Assembly: GCA_965221445.1 (NCBI GenBank)
Contig: CBDCSF010000013.1
Location: 1,116,001-1,180,000, forward strand
Origin: MPNP01 sp965221445
GTDB taxonomy: Bacteria; Pseudomonadota; Alphaproteobacteria; Rhodobacterales; Rhodobacteraceae
Reading direction: 5' to 3'
DNA length: 64,000 nucleotides
Shown: one piece after another, positions 53,204 through 61,951 of the stretch
Layout of the letters: each line of letters starts with the position of its first letter
Numbering within the stretch: position 1 is the first letter of the stretch
Position numbers and translations under genes: made by a program
Notes under the pieces: model-generated
Seen by the model: the letters and a program-made list of their open reading frames with translations, nothing else
What the model was told of the DNA's origin: nothing
Databases searched by the model: none

Positions 53204-54690
53204 AATATTCGGAATTTGACCTTGAAGAAAGGGGGATAATTAGTCCTGACACACCGGACCCAATTGCCTGTACCTCGGGGGAGCAGGCAGTTGAAGAGTT
53301 AATTAAACTTTACGATACAGCTACTGATTTTCTGAAGGAAAAACTGAAAATAACGAGCCGGGGTAATCCGGGTAATAAGAAATTCAGGGCCTTTTATCCG
53401 GAAATCAGGTTTGAATCCCTCACCTATGGCTTTGTTGATACCCGCCTTTCCTTTGGACATGTAACGGAACCGGGAATATACTCAACAACCATCACCCGTC
53501 CGAGATTATTTGCAACATATCTTGTCAATCAGATCAACCTCCTGATCAACAATCATCACGTCCCAATCACTGTGGGGGTTTCAAATACTCCAATCCCTAT
53601 CCATTTTTCGGGTAAGCCCGATGAGGAAATTACCTTCACTTCACAAGAGCTCAATTTTTCACTTCGTGATGTTTTTGATACCCCCGATTTGGCAATTATG
53701 CATGACGAAATCGTTAATGGTGTAGGGTTTGTCTATGAAGATGGTGCCAAACCACTTGCTCCATTCAGCGCACCACGAATCGACTATTCACTAGCCAGAT
53801 TGGAACACTATACTGCTACAGGTGTGGAAAATTTTCAAAAATTTGTCCTTTTTACAAACTATCAGCTTTATGTTGACAAGTTTGAGGATTTTGCTCGTTC
53901 CCAACTAGCAGACCCCAACTCTGGTTATCTTTCACTTGTAACTTCTGGAGGTTACGAGTTGACCAATCCTGATGACGAGATCAAGCGGCCGGCAAGGATG
54001 CCCCAAATGCCGGCCTGTCATCTTACTAGGGTTGATGGTACCGGAATCAGTTTGGTTAATATTGGCGTGGGACCCTCCAATGCCAAAACCGCTACTGATC
54101 ACATAGCTGTGTTGCGCCCAAGTGCCTGGGTTATGCTTGGGCACTGTGCAGGTCTTCGGAATAGCCAAAATCTGGGTGATTATGTCCTGGCGCATGCCTA
54201 TTTACGTGAAGACCAGGTACTTGATAATGATTTGCCCTTATGGGTTCCAATTCCAGCCCTGGCCGAAATTCAACTGGCAATTGAGGGTGCTGTAGCTGAA
54301 GTAACTGAGAAAAAAGGCTATGACCTGAAAAGGGTAATGCGGACCGGAACAGTTGCATCTGTTGATAATCGGAACTGGGAATTGGGGGTAAATTCTGGCA
54401 CGGTCAGAAGACTAAGCCAATCCCGGGCCATTGCTCTGGATATGGAATCTGCTACGATTGCCGCTAATGGGTTTCGTTTCAGGGTTCCATATGGTACGTT
54501 GTTATGTGTATCAGACAAGCCATTGCATGGTGTGTTGAAGATGCCTGGAATGGCCAGTGAATTCTTCAGAACCCAGGTTAACAACCACCTGTTAATTGGA
54601 ATTTTGGCTTTAACTTCTCTGCGGAAAATGCCTCAAGAATTCCTTCATTCAAGAAAATTGAGGAGTTTTGAGGAAACTTCCTTTCTTTAA
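53200..54690 (+). CDS. amn: AMP nucleosidase
   Basis: 496 residues, the length of Amn proteins. The N-terminal domain ends with VPITVGVSNTPIPIHF; the C-terminal nucleoside phosphorylase-like part has LTRVDGTGISLVNIGVGPSNAKTATDHIAVLRP, and ALDMESATIAANGFRFRVPYGTLLCVSDKP. It splits AMP to adenine and ribose 5-phosphate. Translational coupling with ade makes a simple AMP-to-hypoxanthine route. Confidence 0.92.
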   Translation: MKYSEFDLEERGIISPDTPDPIACTSGEQAVEELIKLYDTATDFLKEKLKITSRGNPGNKKFRAFYPEIRFESLTYGFVDTRLSFGHVTEPGIYSTTITRPRLFATYLVNQINLLINNHHVPITVGVSNTPIPIHFSGKPDEEITFTSQELNFSLRDVFDTPDLAIMHDEIVNGVGFVYEDGAKPLAPFSAPRIDYSLARLEHYTATGVENFQKFVLFTNYQLYVDKFEDFARSQLADPNSGYLSLVTSGGYELTNPDDEIKRPARMPQMPACHLTRVDGTGISLVNIGVGPSNAKTATDHIAVLRPSAWVMLGHCAGLRNSQNLGDYVLAHAYLREDQVLDNDLPLWVPIPALAEIQLAIEGAVAEVTEKKGYDLKRVMRTGTVASVDNRNWELGVNSGTVRRLSQSRAIALDMESATIAANGFRFRVPYGTLLCVSDKPLHGVLKMPGMASEFFRTQVNNHLLIGILALTSLRKMPQEFLHSRKLRSFEETSFL

Positions 54691-54895
54691 TTTGAAAAAT
54701 ACCTATTTTCTTCCTTCACATGGTTGTTAAACCAAGAAATATAGATTAATAGTAGTGTAGGGAAAACTGGGAAACTTCAGATTTTTTATTTATTTATTAA
54801 CGGTAAGCGAAGGTTTTAATTGGTAAGAAATTCTGGACCTTGGCCTGAGGCAATTTTCCAGTCTAGTTTATAAATAAGAAAGTAAAAGGTGAAAA

Positions 54896-55186
54896 ATGTC
54901 AGGAAAGATTATAACCAAAAAAGAACTTATAGATGCGATCGTTAATAAAACCGGAGGAGAAAAGAAGGAAGCCAACGCTTTTCTGGATGCTTTAAGTGAT
55001 ATCATTATTGACCAAGTAGCTGCTGGAAACACCGTTCCCTTGAATAAGGTCGGAAGGATTTCCGCAAAAGTGAGAAGTGCTAGAAAAGGTATCAATCCAT
55101 CAACAAGGAAAGAAATTCAAATTCCAGCCAAGCGTGTTCCAAGAATCTCGTGGGGTTCAGCCATGAAGAGCGCTGTTGAGGGTTAA
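54896..55186 (+). CDS. HU-family DNA-binding protein
   Basis: 96 residues, histone-like. Characters are KKELIDAIVNKTGGEKKEANAFLDALSDII for the dimer domain and the arm ARKGINPSTRKEIQIPAKRVPRISWG (PxTRKEI variant). Bends DNA non-specifically and compacts the nucleoid. A clear AAAGG precedes the ATG. The 205 nt upstream are AT-rich and hold its promoter. A strong terminator follows. Confidence 0.92.
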   Translation: MSGKIITKKELIDAIVNKTGGEKKEANAFLDALSDIIIDQVAAGNTVPLNKVGRISAKVRSARKGINPSTRKEIQIPAKRVPRISWGSAMKSAVEG

Positions 55187-55231
55187 TTTTTACACTTTTC
55201 TTACGAAATATAATTAGTTTCCGCAAATTTT

Positions 55232-55263
55232 ATCGGTCGGTAGGAAATACCGACCGATTTTTT
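55232..55263 (+). terminator. Rho-independent terminator after the HU gene
   Basis: Perfect 11-bp arms ATCGGTCGGTA and TACCGACCGAT with a 5-nt loop, then TTTTT. Transcription from HU should end here. Confidence 0.93.
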
Positions 55264-55278
55264 GTTACTTCCATCTTT

Positions 55279-56154
55279 ATGGGAGTGCTATTTGCCTTTA
55301 TGTGGTCAAGTGCCTTCTCAACTGCCCGAATAATCGTATTGGAGATCCCTCCCCTTACTGCATTAACAATCAGGTTTGCAATTTCCGGATTTCTGGGAAT
55401 TAGCCTTGCCCTGTTAATGGGGCAATCATTCAAGTTAAATCGTCGACAATGGTTTGGTATTTTGCTTTTTGGCATTTGCCAAAACGTAATTTATCTAGGG
55501 GCAAATTTTGTATCCATGCAATGGATCGAAGCATCTCTTGCTGCAATCATCGCCTCCACTATGCCTATTCAGGTGGCTTTTCTGAGTGCTGTCATTTTTA
55601 GAGAAAAATTAAGTTGGGTAGGTATTTCAGGAATTTCGTTGGGTTTTTTGGGTGTTTTGATCATCATGTCTGCCAGATGGAGTTTCGGCTTTGAATTGGT
55701 TGGAATTGTTCTGTGTGTTATTGCCTCACTTGCCCTATGTATTGCTACACTTACCGTAAAACAGGCATTGTTGGGTGGTAATCTGTTGATGGTGGTGGGA
55801 TTGCAGATGGTGGTGGGATTTATTTTTACCCTTATTCCCACACTTATATTTGAATCCTTGAAACCTGTAATTTTTTCTTGGGAATTATTGGGAGCATTTA
55901 TCTACCAGATCATAGGTCCAGGATTATTTGGAACATGGCTTTGGTTTAAACTCGTCAACCGAATTGGCCCCACCAAGGCTTCATCATTCCATTTTCTGAA
56001 CCCTTTTTTGGGTATAGCTGTGGCAGCTGTACTCCTGAACGAAATAATGACAATCTATGATGTTTTGGGGGTGATTGTTATTACCACGGGGATTATAGCT
56101 GTCCAACTTTCAAATAAACAGGCAAACGGAGATTATTTACCAGAAAAGGAATAA
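55279..56154 (+). CDS. EamA/DMT-superfamily transporter
   Basis: 291 residues, ten helices in two EamA repeats. The first helix has FAFMWSSAFSTARIIVLEIPP, then LTIRFAISGFLGISLAL. Its ATG 55279 lies 15 nt after the HU terminator T-run, leaving no space for a promoter outside the terminator. The 3' end overlaps the convergent aroC gene by 22 nt. Substrate unknown. Confidence 0.77.
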   Translation: MGVLFAFMWSSAFSTARIIVLEIPPLTALTIRFAISGFLGISLALLMGQSFKLNRRQWFGILLFGICQNVIYLGANFVSMQWIEASLAAIIASTMPIQVAFLSAVIFREKLSWVGISGISLGFLGVLIIMSARWSFGFELVGIVLCVIASLALCIATLTVKQALLGGNLLMVVGLQMVVGFIFTLIPTLIFESLKPVIFSWELLGAFIYQIIGPGLFGTWLWFKLVNRIGPTKASSFHFLNPFLGIAVAAVLLNEIMTIYDVLGVIVITTGIIAVQLSNKQANGDYLPEKE

Positions 56155-57242
56155 TCCTTAATCTCGCCGATTTGCCCTCTATGGATGAGCAGATGATCAG
56201 CTAAAACCAGGGCAACCATTGCTTCAGCCACAGGTACCGCCCGGATACCAACACAAGGATCGTGCCTTCCCTTGGTCACGACCTTGATTGGAGTCCCAGC
56301 AACTGTAATTGTATTTTTAGGTAAGAGAATCGAAGATGCAGGCTTGATGGCAATTCTAACTATGACATCTTGCCCAGTGGAAATTCCTCCAAGAATCCCT
56401 CCACTGTGATTGGATGAAAACGACAATTTATTTGAGTCGTAATAAATATCGTCGCTGTTTTCACTCCCTCGTTGAGAAGCGACCTCCACACCATCACCAA
56501 TTTCAACGCTTTTAACTGCATTGATGGTCATCATGGCTGCTGCCAAATCGCTATCCAACTTGGCATATACTGGAGCCCCAATACCAGGAGGAAAACCTGA
56601 TACACGGACCTCAACCATTGAACCTATGGAATCTCCTTCCTTGCGAACGGAGGTCACGTATTGTGCCCATTCCTCCTTTATGGATGAATCTGGACACCAA
56701 AAATGATTTCGCTCAATTTCTTCGGAATCAAACTTTGATCTATCAATTGGCAGAGTTCCGATGCGAGTCATATATCCCAATATTCTGATAGAAGGGGCAA
56801 TTTGTTGTAGGATTACTCTGGCCACCCCACCTGCAGCTACTCTTGAAGCAGTCTCCCTAGCGGAGGATCGTCCACCCCCTCGATAATCCCTGTTCCCATA
56901 TTTGTGCCAATAGGTCAGATCAGCGTGTCCCGGACGGAATTTATTCTTAATTTCAGAATAGTCCCTGGACCGATGATCTTTATTCCAAATTAGCAATTGG
57001 ATTGGAGTTCCTGTTGTTTTACCTTCAAATACACCCGAGAGAATCTGTATCTTATCTTCCTCGCGCCTTTGGGTTGTATATTTATTTTGGCCTGGTCGTC
57101 TTCTGTCCAACCAATACTGAATCATGGTTTCGTTTATTTCTATACCGGGGGGACAACCATCCAGAACTCCTCCAATTGCAGGGCCATGACTTTCTCCCCA
57201 AGTACTAAGTCGTAACATTCTCCCTATACTATTTATGGACAT
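56133..57242 (-). CDS. aroC: Chorismate synthase
   Basis: 369 residues. Conserved segments are STWGESHGPAIGGVLDGCPPGI near the N-terminus, RPGHADLTYWHKYGNRDYRGGGRSSARET in the middle, and GGISTGQDVIVRIAIKP. It makes chorismate from EPSP with reduced FMN. A single gene, convergent overlap with the DMT transporter. Confidence 0.95.
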   Translation of the reverse strand: MSINSIGRMLRLSTWGESHGPAIGGVLDGCPPGIEINETMIQYWLDRRRPGQNKYTTQRREEDKIQILSGVFEGKTTGTPIQLLIWNKDHRSRDYSEIKNKFRPGHADLTYWHKYGNRDYRGGGRSSARETASRVAAGGVARVILQQIAPSIRILGYMTRIGTLPIDRSKFDSEEIERNHFWCPDSSIKEEWAQYVTSVRKEGDSIGSMVEVRVSGFPPGIGAPVYAKLDSDLAAAMMTINAVKSVEIGDGVEVASQRGSENSDDIYYDSNKLSFSSNHSGGILGGISTGQDVIVRIAIKPASSILLPKNTITVAGTPIKVVTKGRHDPCVGIRAVPVAEAMVALVLADHLLIHRGQIGEIKDYSFSGK

Positions 57243-57314
57243 TTTATAAAACTCTGTCAGCTTAGATTACCGGGGGCATCCTTAACATTTCGACGTTTTC
57301 CGGCATTGATTTGA

Positions 57315-57626
57315 TTATAGACCAAAATAAATCTTTCCACCTTCAACCTTGATGGGGTAACTTCCCAAATCCTTGTACACTGGTGCACTAAGAGCCTCAC
57401 CGGTCTTTATGTCAAAGGTCCCAAAATGCTTTGGGCATTCCAATTCATTGTCGAATATCATTCCTTCACACAATTTCACCTTTTCATGCGTGCAAAGACC
57501 ATCCAGTCCATGATACCCACCATCACTTGACCGACAAACGATATAATCCTTGCCCTTCCAGCGGAATCCCCTCATCTCCTCTAATCCTATCTCACCCTCA
57601 GAACACACCTCAACCCAATTGGTCAT
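57315..57626 (-). CDS. Rieske-type ferredoxin (MocE-like)
   Basis: 103 residues. The [2Fe-2S] ligands are CTHEKVKLCEG (CxH) and CPKHFGTFD (CxxH). As small Rieske ferredoxins, it transfers electrons to oxygenases. 72 nt upstream of aroC on the same strand; possible cotranscription. No partner oxygenase adjacent. Confidence 0.85.
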   Translation of the reverse strand: MTNWVEVCSEGEIGLEEMRGFRWKGKDYIVCRSSDGGYHGLDGLCTHEKVKLCEGMIFDNELECPKHFGTFDIKTGEALSAPVYKDLGSYPIKVEGGKIYFGL

Positions 57627-57813
57627 TCCCCATCCTTTTGTAACTGAAAGAAAAAATTGAATCCCAAAAGCAAAACATTAAAGGATTTCTTAGATAATAG
57701 GAATTTAATCGGGTTTGTGTAGGCTGTAGTACTAACAGCATTTGTGGTTATGAATTTTTTGTTAAATACCATGAAGTTTTAAACAAATAACCTATTAAGG
57801 ACATGAGAATAAA

Positions 57814-58959
57814 ATGAACAAAAATAAAATAAAAAAAGCCGTTGTAAACAGTTGGAATGAGTGGGACCCCCTTAAACATGTCATTGTGGGTCGGGCTACG
57901 GATTGTCATATACCACCACCGGAACCCGCCTTGGAAGCCAAGGTTCCAGAGGATTCCGATATGCGAGGCATGTGGGGCAAAAGGCCTCAGGAAATGATTG
58001 ATCGGGGCAACGAACTCCTGGATAATTTTGCAGAACAACTGGAAGGTAGGGGCATTATTGTTGACCGGCCTACCCCCATCGACTTTTCAAAGCCAGTCTC
58101 AACCCCTGATTTCCGTACTGATAGCCAATTTGGTTGCATGCCTCCAAGGGACGTATTGCTGACAGTTGGTAATGAAATCCTGGAAGCAACAATGTCCTAC
58201 CGGTGCAGATGGTTTGAATATCTGTGCTATCGACCATTATTGCAAAAATATTGGGACGAAGATCCAAATTTTCGGCATGAATCAGCACCTAAACCAAGGT
58301 TAACCGATGATGATTATCGCAAGGATTACCTTTCAGATAAAATTGGTGTCACCAAAAGGTTGGAATGGACTGCCAAGAAGTTTTTTGTAACCACTGAATA
58401 TGAACCTCTTTTTGATGCTGCTGATGTGCTGAGACTTGGTAAGGATCTTGTTGTTCAGCATGGCTTTACAACAAATCAAAAAGGAATCGAATGGCTTCAA
58501 AGACATTTTCCCGATCATAGGGTTCATGACGTCAATTTCCCCGGAGACCCCTACCCGATTCATATTGATGCTACCTTCACTCCCCTGAGACCGGGTTTGC
58601 TACTCAATAATCCCCAAAGAAAGTTGCCTGAGGAACAAAGAGAATATTTTTATAAAAATGACTGGGAAATTATTGATGCTGCCCAGCCGGCCCATAATTC
58701 ACCTCCACCCCTTTGCTATTCTTCAACCTGGTTGTCCATGAATGTCCTGGTCTTAAACCCCAAGACTGTTTGTGTTGAAAAATCTGAAGTCTATCAGGCC
58801 AACCAACTTGATAAACTCGGATTCGAGGTAGTGGAAGTTGATCTACGAGATGCCTATGCTTTCGGTGGTGGATTGCACTGCTGTACTGCTGATGTGTATC
58901 GGGAAGGTCAATGTGAGGATTATTTTCCAAACCAAGAGCGACATCAAAATGGCTTTTGA
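57814..58959 (+). CDS. Arginine amidinotransferase (glycine or related)
   Basis: 381 residues of the AGAT/StrB fold. The catalytic triad is visible: Asp in FDAADVLRLG (about 210), His in HIDATFTPLRPG (about 250), and Cys in GGGLHCCTADVYREG (about 356). It moves the amidino group of arginine to an amine acceptor. Glycine to guanidinoacetate is the common bacterial reaction; inosamine-phosphate and others are possible. AAGGA lies upstream of the ATG. It fits the guanidino theme of the region. Confidence 0.77.
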   Translation: MNKNKIKKAVVNSWNEWDPLKHVIVGRATDCHIPPPEPALEAKVPEDSDMRGMWGKRPQEMIDRGNELLDNFAEQLEGRGIIVDRPTPIDFSKPVSTPDFRTDSQFGCMPPRDVLLTVGNEILEATMSYRCRWFEYLCYRPLLQKYWDEDPNFRHESAPKPRLTDDDYRKDYLSDKIGVTKRLEWTAKKFFVTTEYEPLFDAADVLRLGKDLVVQHGFTTNQKGIEWLQRHFPDHRVHDVNFPGDPYPIHIDATFTPLRPGLLLNNPQRKLPEEQREYFYKNDWEIIDAAQPAHNSPPPLCYSSTWLSMNVLVLNPKTVCVEKSEVYQANQLDKLGFEVVEVDLRDAYAFGGGLHCCTADVYREGQCEDYFPNQERHQNGF

Positions 58960-59011
58960 ATTGTTATAATATGGAGCAAACATTTGCCTTTTCCTGATTT
59001 GGATTTGATTC

Positions 59012-61105
59012 GTGTCATTTAAAGTACCTTCAGGATCCGAACTCGGAATCCCACTTACCTCGATAAATGCTATAGTTATTGATACTGAAACGACTGGTAT
59101 AAATACCAAAACTGACCGGATTCTGGAAATAGCAGGTGTTCATATTTCCGGCGGAAAGGTAAATTTACAGAACACAAAATCAGTGTTAATAAGCCCTGGA
59201 ATTACCATCCCTCAGAGCAGTACAAAGATACACGGAATTACTGACTCTATCGTTTTGGACGCACCCGGATTCGAGGAGGGGATAAAGGAATTTATTGGCT
59301 GGGCTGGAAACAGATTCCTTTTGGGATATTCCTTGGGATTTGACCTTGCTGTCCTTGAAGAAGAACATAAAAGACATGGAATGGTTTGGTCAGAACCAAG
59401 AGTTCTAGACGTTGAAGAGCTCGTCCAGTTACTGGCTCCAAATCTACCAAACTTGGCTTTGGATACAGTCCTTTCCTGGTTGAATTTACCTTTGCCGGAG
59501 GATCGTCATCGTGCTCTTCCAGATGCTGTGGCTACCGCTGAAATCTTCTCTAAACTAATCCCGATACTTAAGGAGCGAGGTATTTCTACCTATGCCGAGG
59601 CAGACCGCTTGTGTAAAGATATCCGAAGAAGAACCGGAGGATTGAATCGGCCTGAAGAACCTATTCAGTCGGAAATTACCAATGTCGACACTTATCCCTA
59701 CAAGGTTAAAATCAAGGACATAATGACACCCCCAAAAATTGTTGACAGAAATTCCACTATTCAGTCGGCATTGGAGATATTGGTACAAAAGAGAATAGGG
59801 TCAGTAATTGTTAGATTGGAAGATAGAAAACAGTTCGGCATCCTGACAGAATCGGACATCCTTAGGGCAATAAATTCGGATGGTTCAGATATTTTGTCAG
59901 CTCCAGTCGAAAAATATTCCAAAAAATTACGGGCCATAATCCATAAAAAGGAATTTATTTATCGTGCCATGGTTTCCATGTCTGTAACAAATTTCCGAAG
60001 ATTGGCAGTAACAGATGATAGCGGAGAGATAGTCGGGGTAGTTAGTTCCAGGGATATTTACGGAAATTATTCTTCGGATGCAATCGGTTTGGGAAAAGAT
60101 ATTGAAAAAGCCGAAACCTCTAATGACTTGGGCAAGGTCTGGACTGGGCTGACCTCTGTTTCAAAATCCTTGATTAATAGTGGTATTGATCCTAGGACAA
60201 TCACTGCAATTATTTCCAGGGAATTAAGGGGATTAACACAAAAGGCCTGCCAAATTGCCGAACAAGCGGTACTTTCTAACGACAAGGCTGATAGCATACC
60301 GAACTATGTAATGGTTGTCCTTGGCTCTGGTGGCAGAGGTGAAAGCATGTTAGCCATGGATCAGGATAATGCCATAATTTTTGATAAAGCTGATGTCCAA
60401 GGTGAGAAAGACAAGGTATTGCAGCAAATAGGAAGCCGTACTTCAGAAATCCTTAATGAGGTGGGAGTTCGTTTCTGCGACGGTGGAGTTATGGCTTCCA
60501 ATTCCCAATGGCGAAGGGACTTCCCCTCATGGGAAAATTTGATTGCCAAATGGTTGGCAGAAACAAGGCAGGATGATTTACTCAATTCAGATATATTCTT
60601 TGATGGCTTTCCTGTACACGGGGACTTACAATTAGCCCACAAACTTAGGACCAGAGCCATAGAGAATGCAAGTAAAGCCAGGCCCTTTCTCACCCTTTTA
60701 AGTAAAAGGGCTACCGATTTCAAAACCCCATTAGGTTTATTTGGAAGATGGAAACTGGAAAACGGTAGGATAGACCTGAAGAAAGGCGGAATCATGCCAA
60801 TTTTTTCAGCAGCACGAGTCCTGTCTCTTCAACACGGACTGTTTGCCCGTTCCACCTCTGATCGGTTGTTGAAATTCAAGGGCTTGAACCTTGTACCTGA
60901 CAAACTAATCAATGATTTGCTTGAGGCACACGGATTGTTGCTTGGACTTATCCTGCAGCAACAGCTGGAAGATATAGAGGTAGGAATAAGTCCCTCCAAC
61001 AATGTTGCAGTTTCAAGACTTGATGGATTTAACCAGCACAAACTAAAGTGGGCTTTGGATAAACTGAATACAATTCCCGATTTACTCGGGGTTCCATCTT
61101 TGTGA
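59012..61105 (+). CDS. DEDDh exonuclease / CBS pair / DUF294 nucleotidyltransferase fusion
   Basis: 697 residues. An N-terminal DEDDh exonuclease (about 15-200) has IDTETTGINTKTDRILEIAG, GYSLGFDLAVLEEEH and HRALPDAVATAEIF. A CBS pair (about 232-350) has IKDIMTPPKIVDRNSTI and GVVSSRDIYG. A GlnD-like nucleotidyltransferase (DUF294, about 430-530) has GSGGRGESMLAMDQDNAI, followed by a DUF294_C helical part. This combination is found in some alphaproteobacteria with unknown role; the CBS pair likely senses adenine nucleotide. GTG 59012, 53 nt after the amidinotransferase. Confidence 0.83.
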   Translation: MSFKVPSGSELGIPLTSINAIVIDTETTGINTKTDRILEIAGVHISGGKVNLQNTKSVLISPGITIPQSSTKIHGITDSIVLDAPGFEEGIKEFIGWAGNRFLLGYSLGFDLAVLEEEHKRHGMVWSEPRVLDVEELVQLLAPNLPNLALDTVLSWLNLPLPEDRHRALPDAVATAEIFSKLIPILKERGISTYAEADRLCKDIRRRTGGLNRPEEPIQSEITNVDTYPYKVKIKDIMTPPKIVDRNSTIQSALEILVQKRIGSVIVRLEDRKQFGILTESDILRAINSDGSDILSAPVEKYSKKLRAIIHKKEFIYRAMVSMSVTNFRRLAVTDDSGEIVGVVSSRDIYGNYSSDAIGLGKDIEKAETSNDLGKVWTGLTSVSKSLINSGIDPRTITAIISRELRGLTQKACQIAEQAVLSNDKADSIPNYVMVVLGSGGRGESMLAMDQDNAIIFDKADVQGEKDKVLQQIGSRTSEILNEVGVRFCDGGVMASNSQWRRDFPSWENLIAKWLAETRQDDLLNSDIFFDGFPVHGDLQLAHKLRTRAIENASKARPFLTLLSKRATDFKTPLGLFGRWKLENGRIDLKKGGIMPIFSAARVLSLQHGLFARSTSDRLLKFKGLNLVPDKLINDLLEAHGLLLGLILQQQLEDIEVGISPSNNVAVSRLDGFNQHKLKWALDKLNTIPDLLGVPSL

Positions 61106-61149
61106 TAATCGGGAAAAAGAGACGTGGAGTGCGTACCCTTACCCCGAAT

Positions 61150-61944
61150 TTATTTTTCGGCTTTGGTACGATACTTTATTGGAGTCCAAATTTTCTTGTT
61201 GGTCATATAAAGCAATGCGGCTAGTAGAATCAGGAGGGAAACCGAAATTAAACCCATATGCTTGCGGGCCATCATTTTTGGTTCTGCAGCCCAAACTAGA
61301 AAGGCTGTAACGTCCTCTGCCATACCTTCAACGGTACTGGGAGTTCCATCTGCAAACTCAATCAAGTCATCGAAAAGTGGCGGTGCCATGTTAATGTAAC
61401 CACCTGCAAAGGCCGTGTTCCCGTAAAGTATGTTACCTGCCTCTTCCTTTTCCTCTCCGTTGTAACCGACAAGTAGAGAATAGACATATTCAGGTCCACC
61501 TATTCCCTTGAACAATTGGGCAAGACCTGTTCCTTCCGGCCCGTGGAATCCAGCCCTTGCTTTAGTGATTAAAGAAAGGTCGGGAGCACCAACACTGTCA
61601 TTTGCCGGAAAGTTGTCAGTTGGCAAAGCTGTTCTGAAATCTTCCAACTCCGGATCATAAACCTCAAAATTTTGAGCAAAAGACTTGACTGCTGATTCGC
61701 TGAGATCAAGCCCTCCCTTGTCCCCCAAAGTCCTGATTGGAACATATCGTAGACCATGACAGGCCGAACATACTTCCTGGTAGACGACCAAGCCTCTTTG
61801 CAACTGTTCAGGGTCAAAGGTCCCGAAGGGCCCTTCATAAGAAAATGTAATGTCCTCTATATGACCTCCTGTCCCGGCGGCAAAAATGTTTCCCGCACCA
61901 AAAAGAAGGCTAATGAAACCTGAAACAAGTAATATTCTTCTCAT
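61150..61944 (-). CDS. petC: Cytochrome c1 of the bc1 complex
   Basis: 264 residues. A signal peptide (about 22 residues) is followed by the heme-binding CSACHGLRYV (about 55-64). The Met ligand lies in YINMAPPLF. The C-terminal anchor is LISVSLLILLAALLYMTN. Accepts electrons from Rieske protein. Last gene of petABC. Confidence 0.93.
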   Translation of the reverse strand: MRRILLVSGFISLLFGAGNIFAAGTGGHIEDITFSYEGPFGTFDPEQLQRGLVVYQEVCSACHGLRYVPIRTLGDKGGLDLSESAVKSFAQNFEVYDPELEDFRTALPTDNFPANDSVGAPDLSLITKARAGFHGPEGTGLAQLFKGIGGPEYVYSLLVGYNGEEKEEAGNILYGNTAFAGGYINMAPPLFDDLIEFADGTPSTVEGMAEDVTAFLVWAAEPKMMARKHMGLISVSLLILLAALLYMTNKKIWTPIKYRTKAEK

Positions 61945-61951
61945 AATTCAA

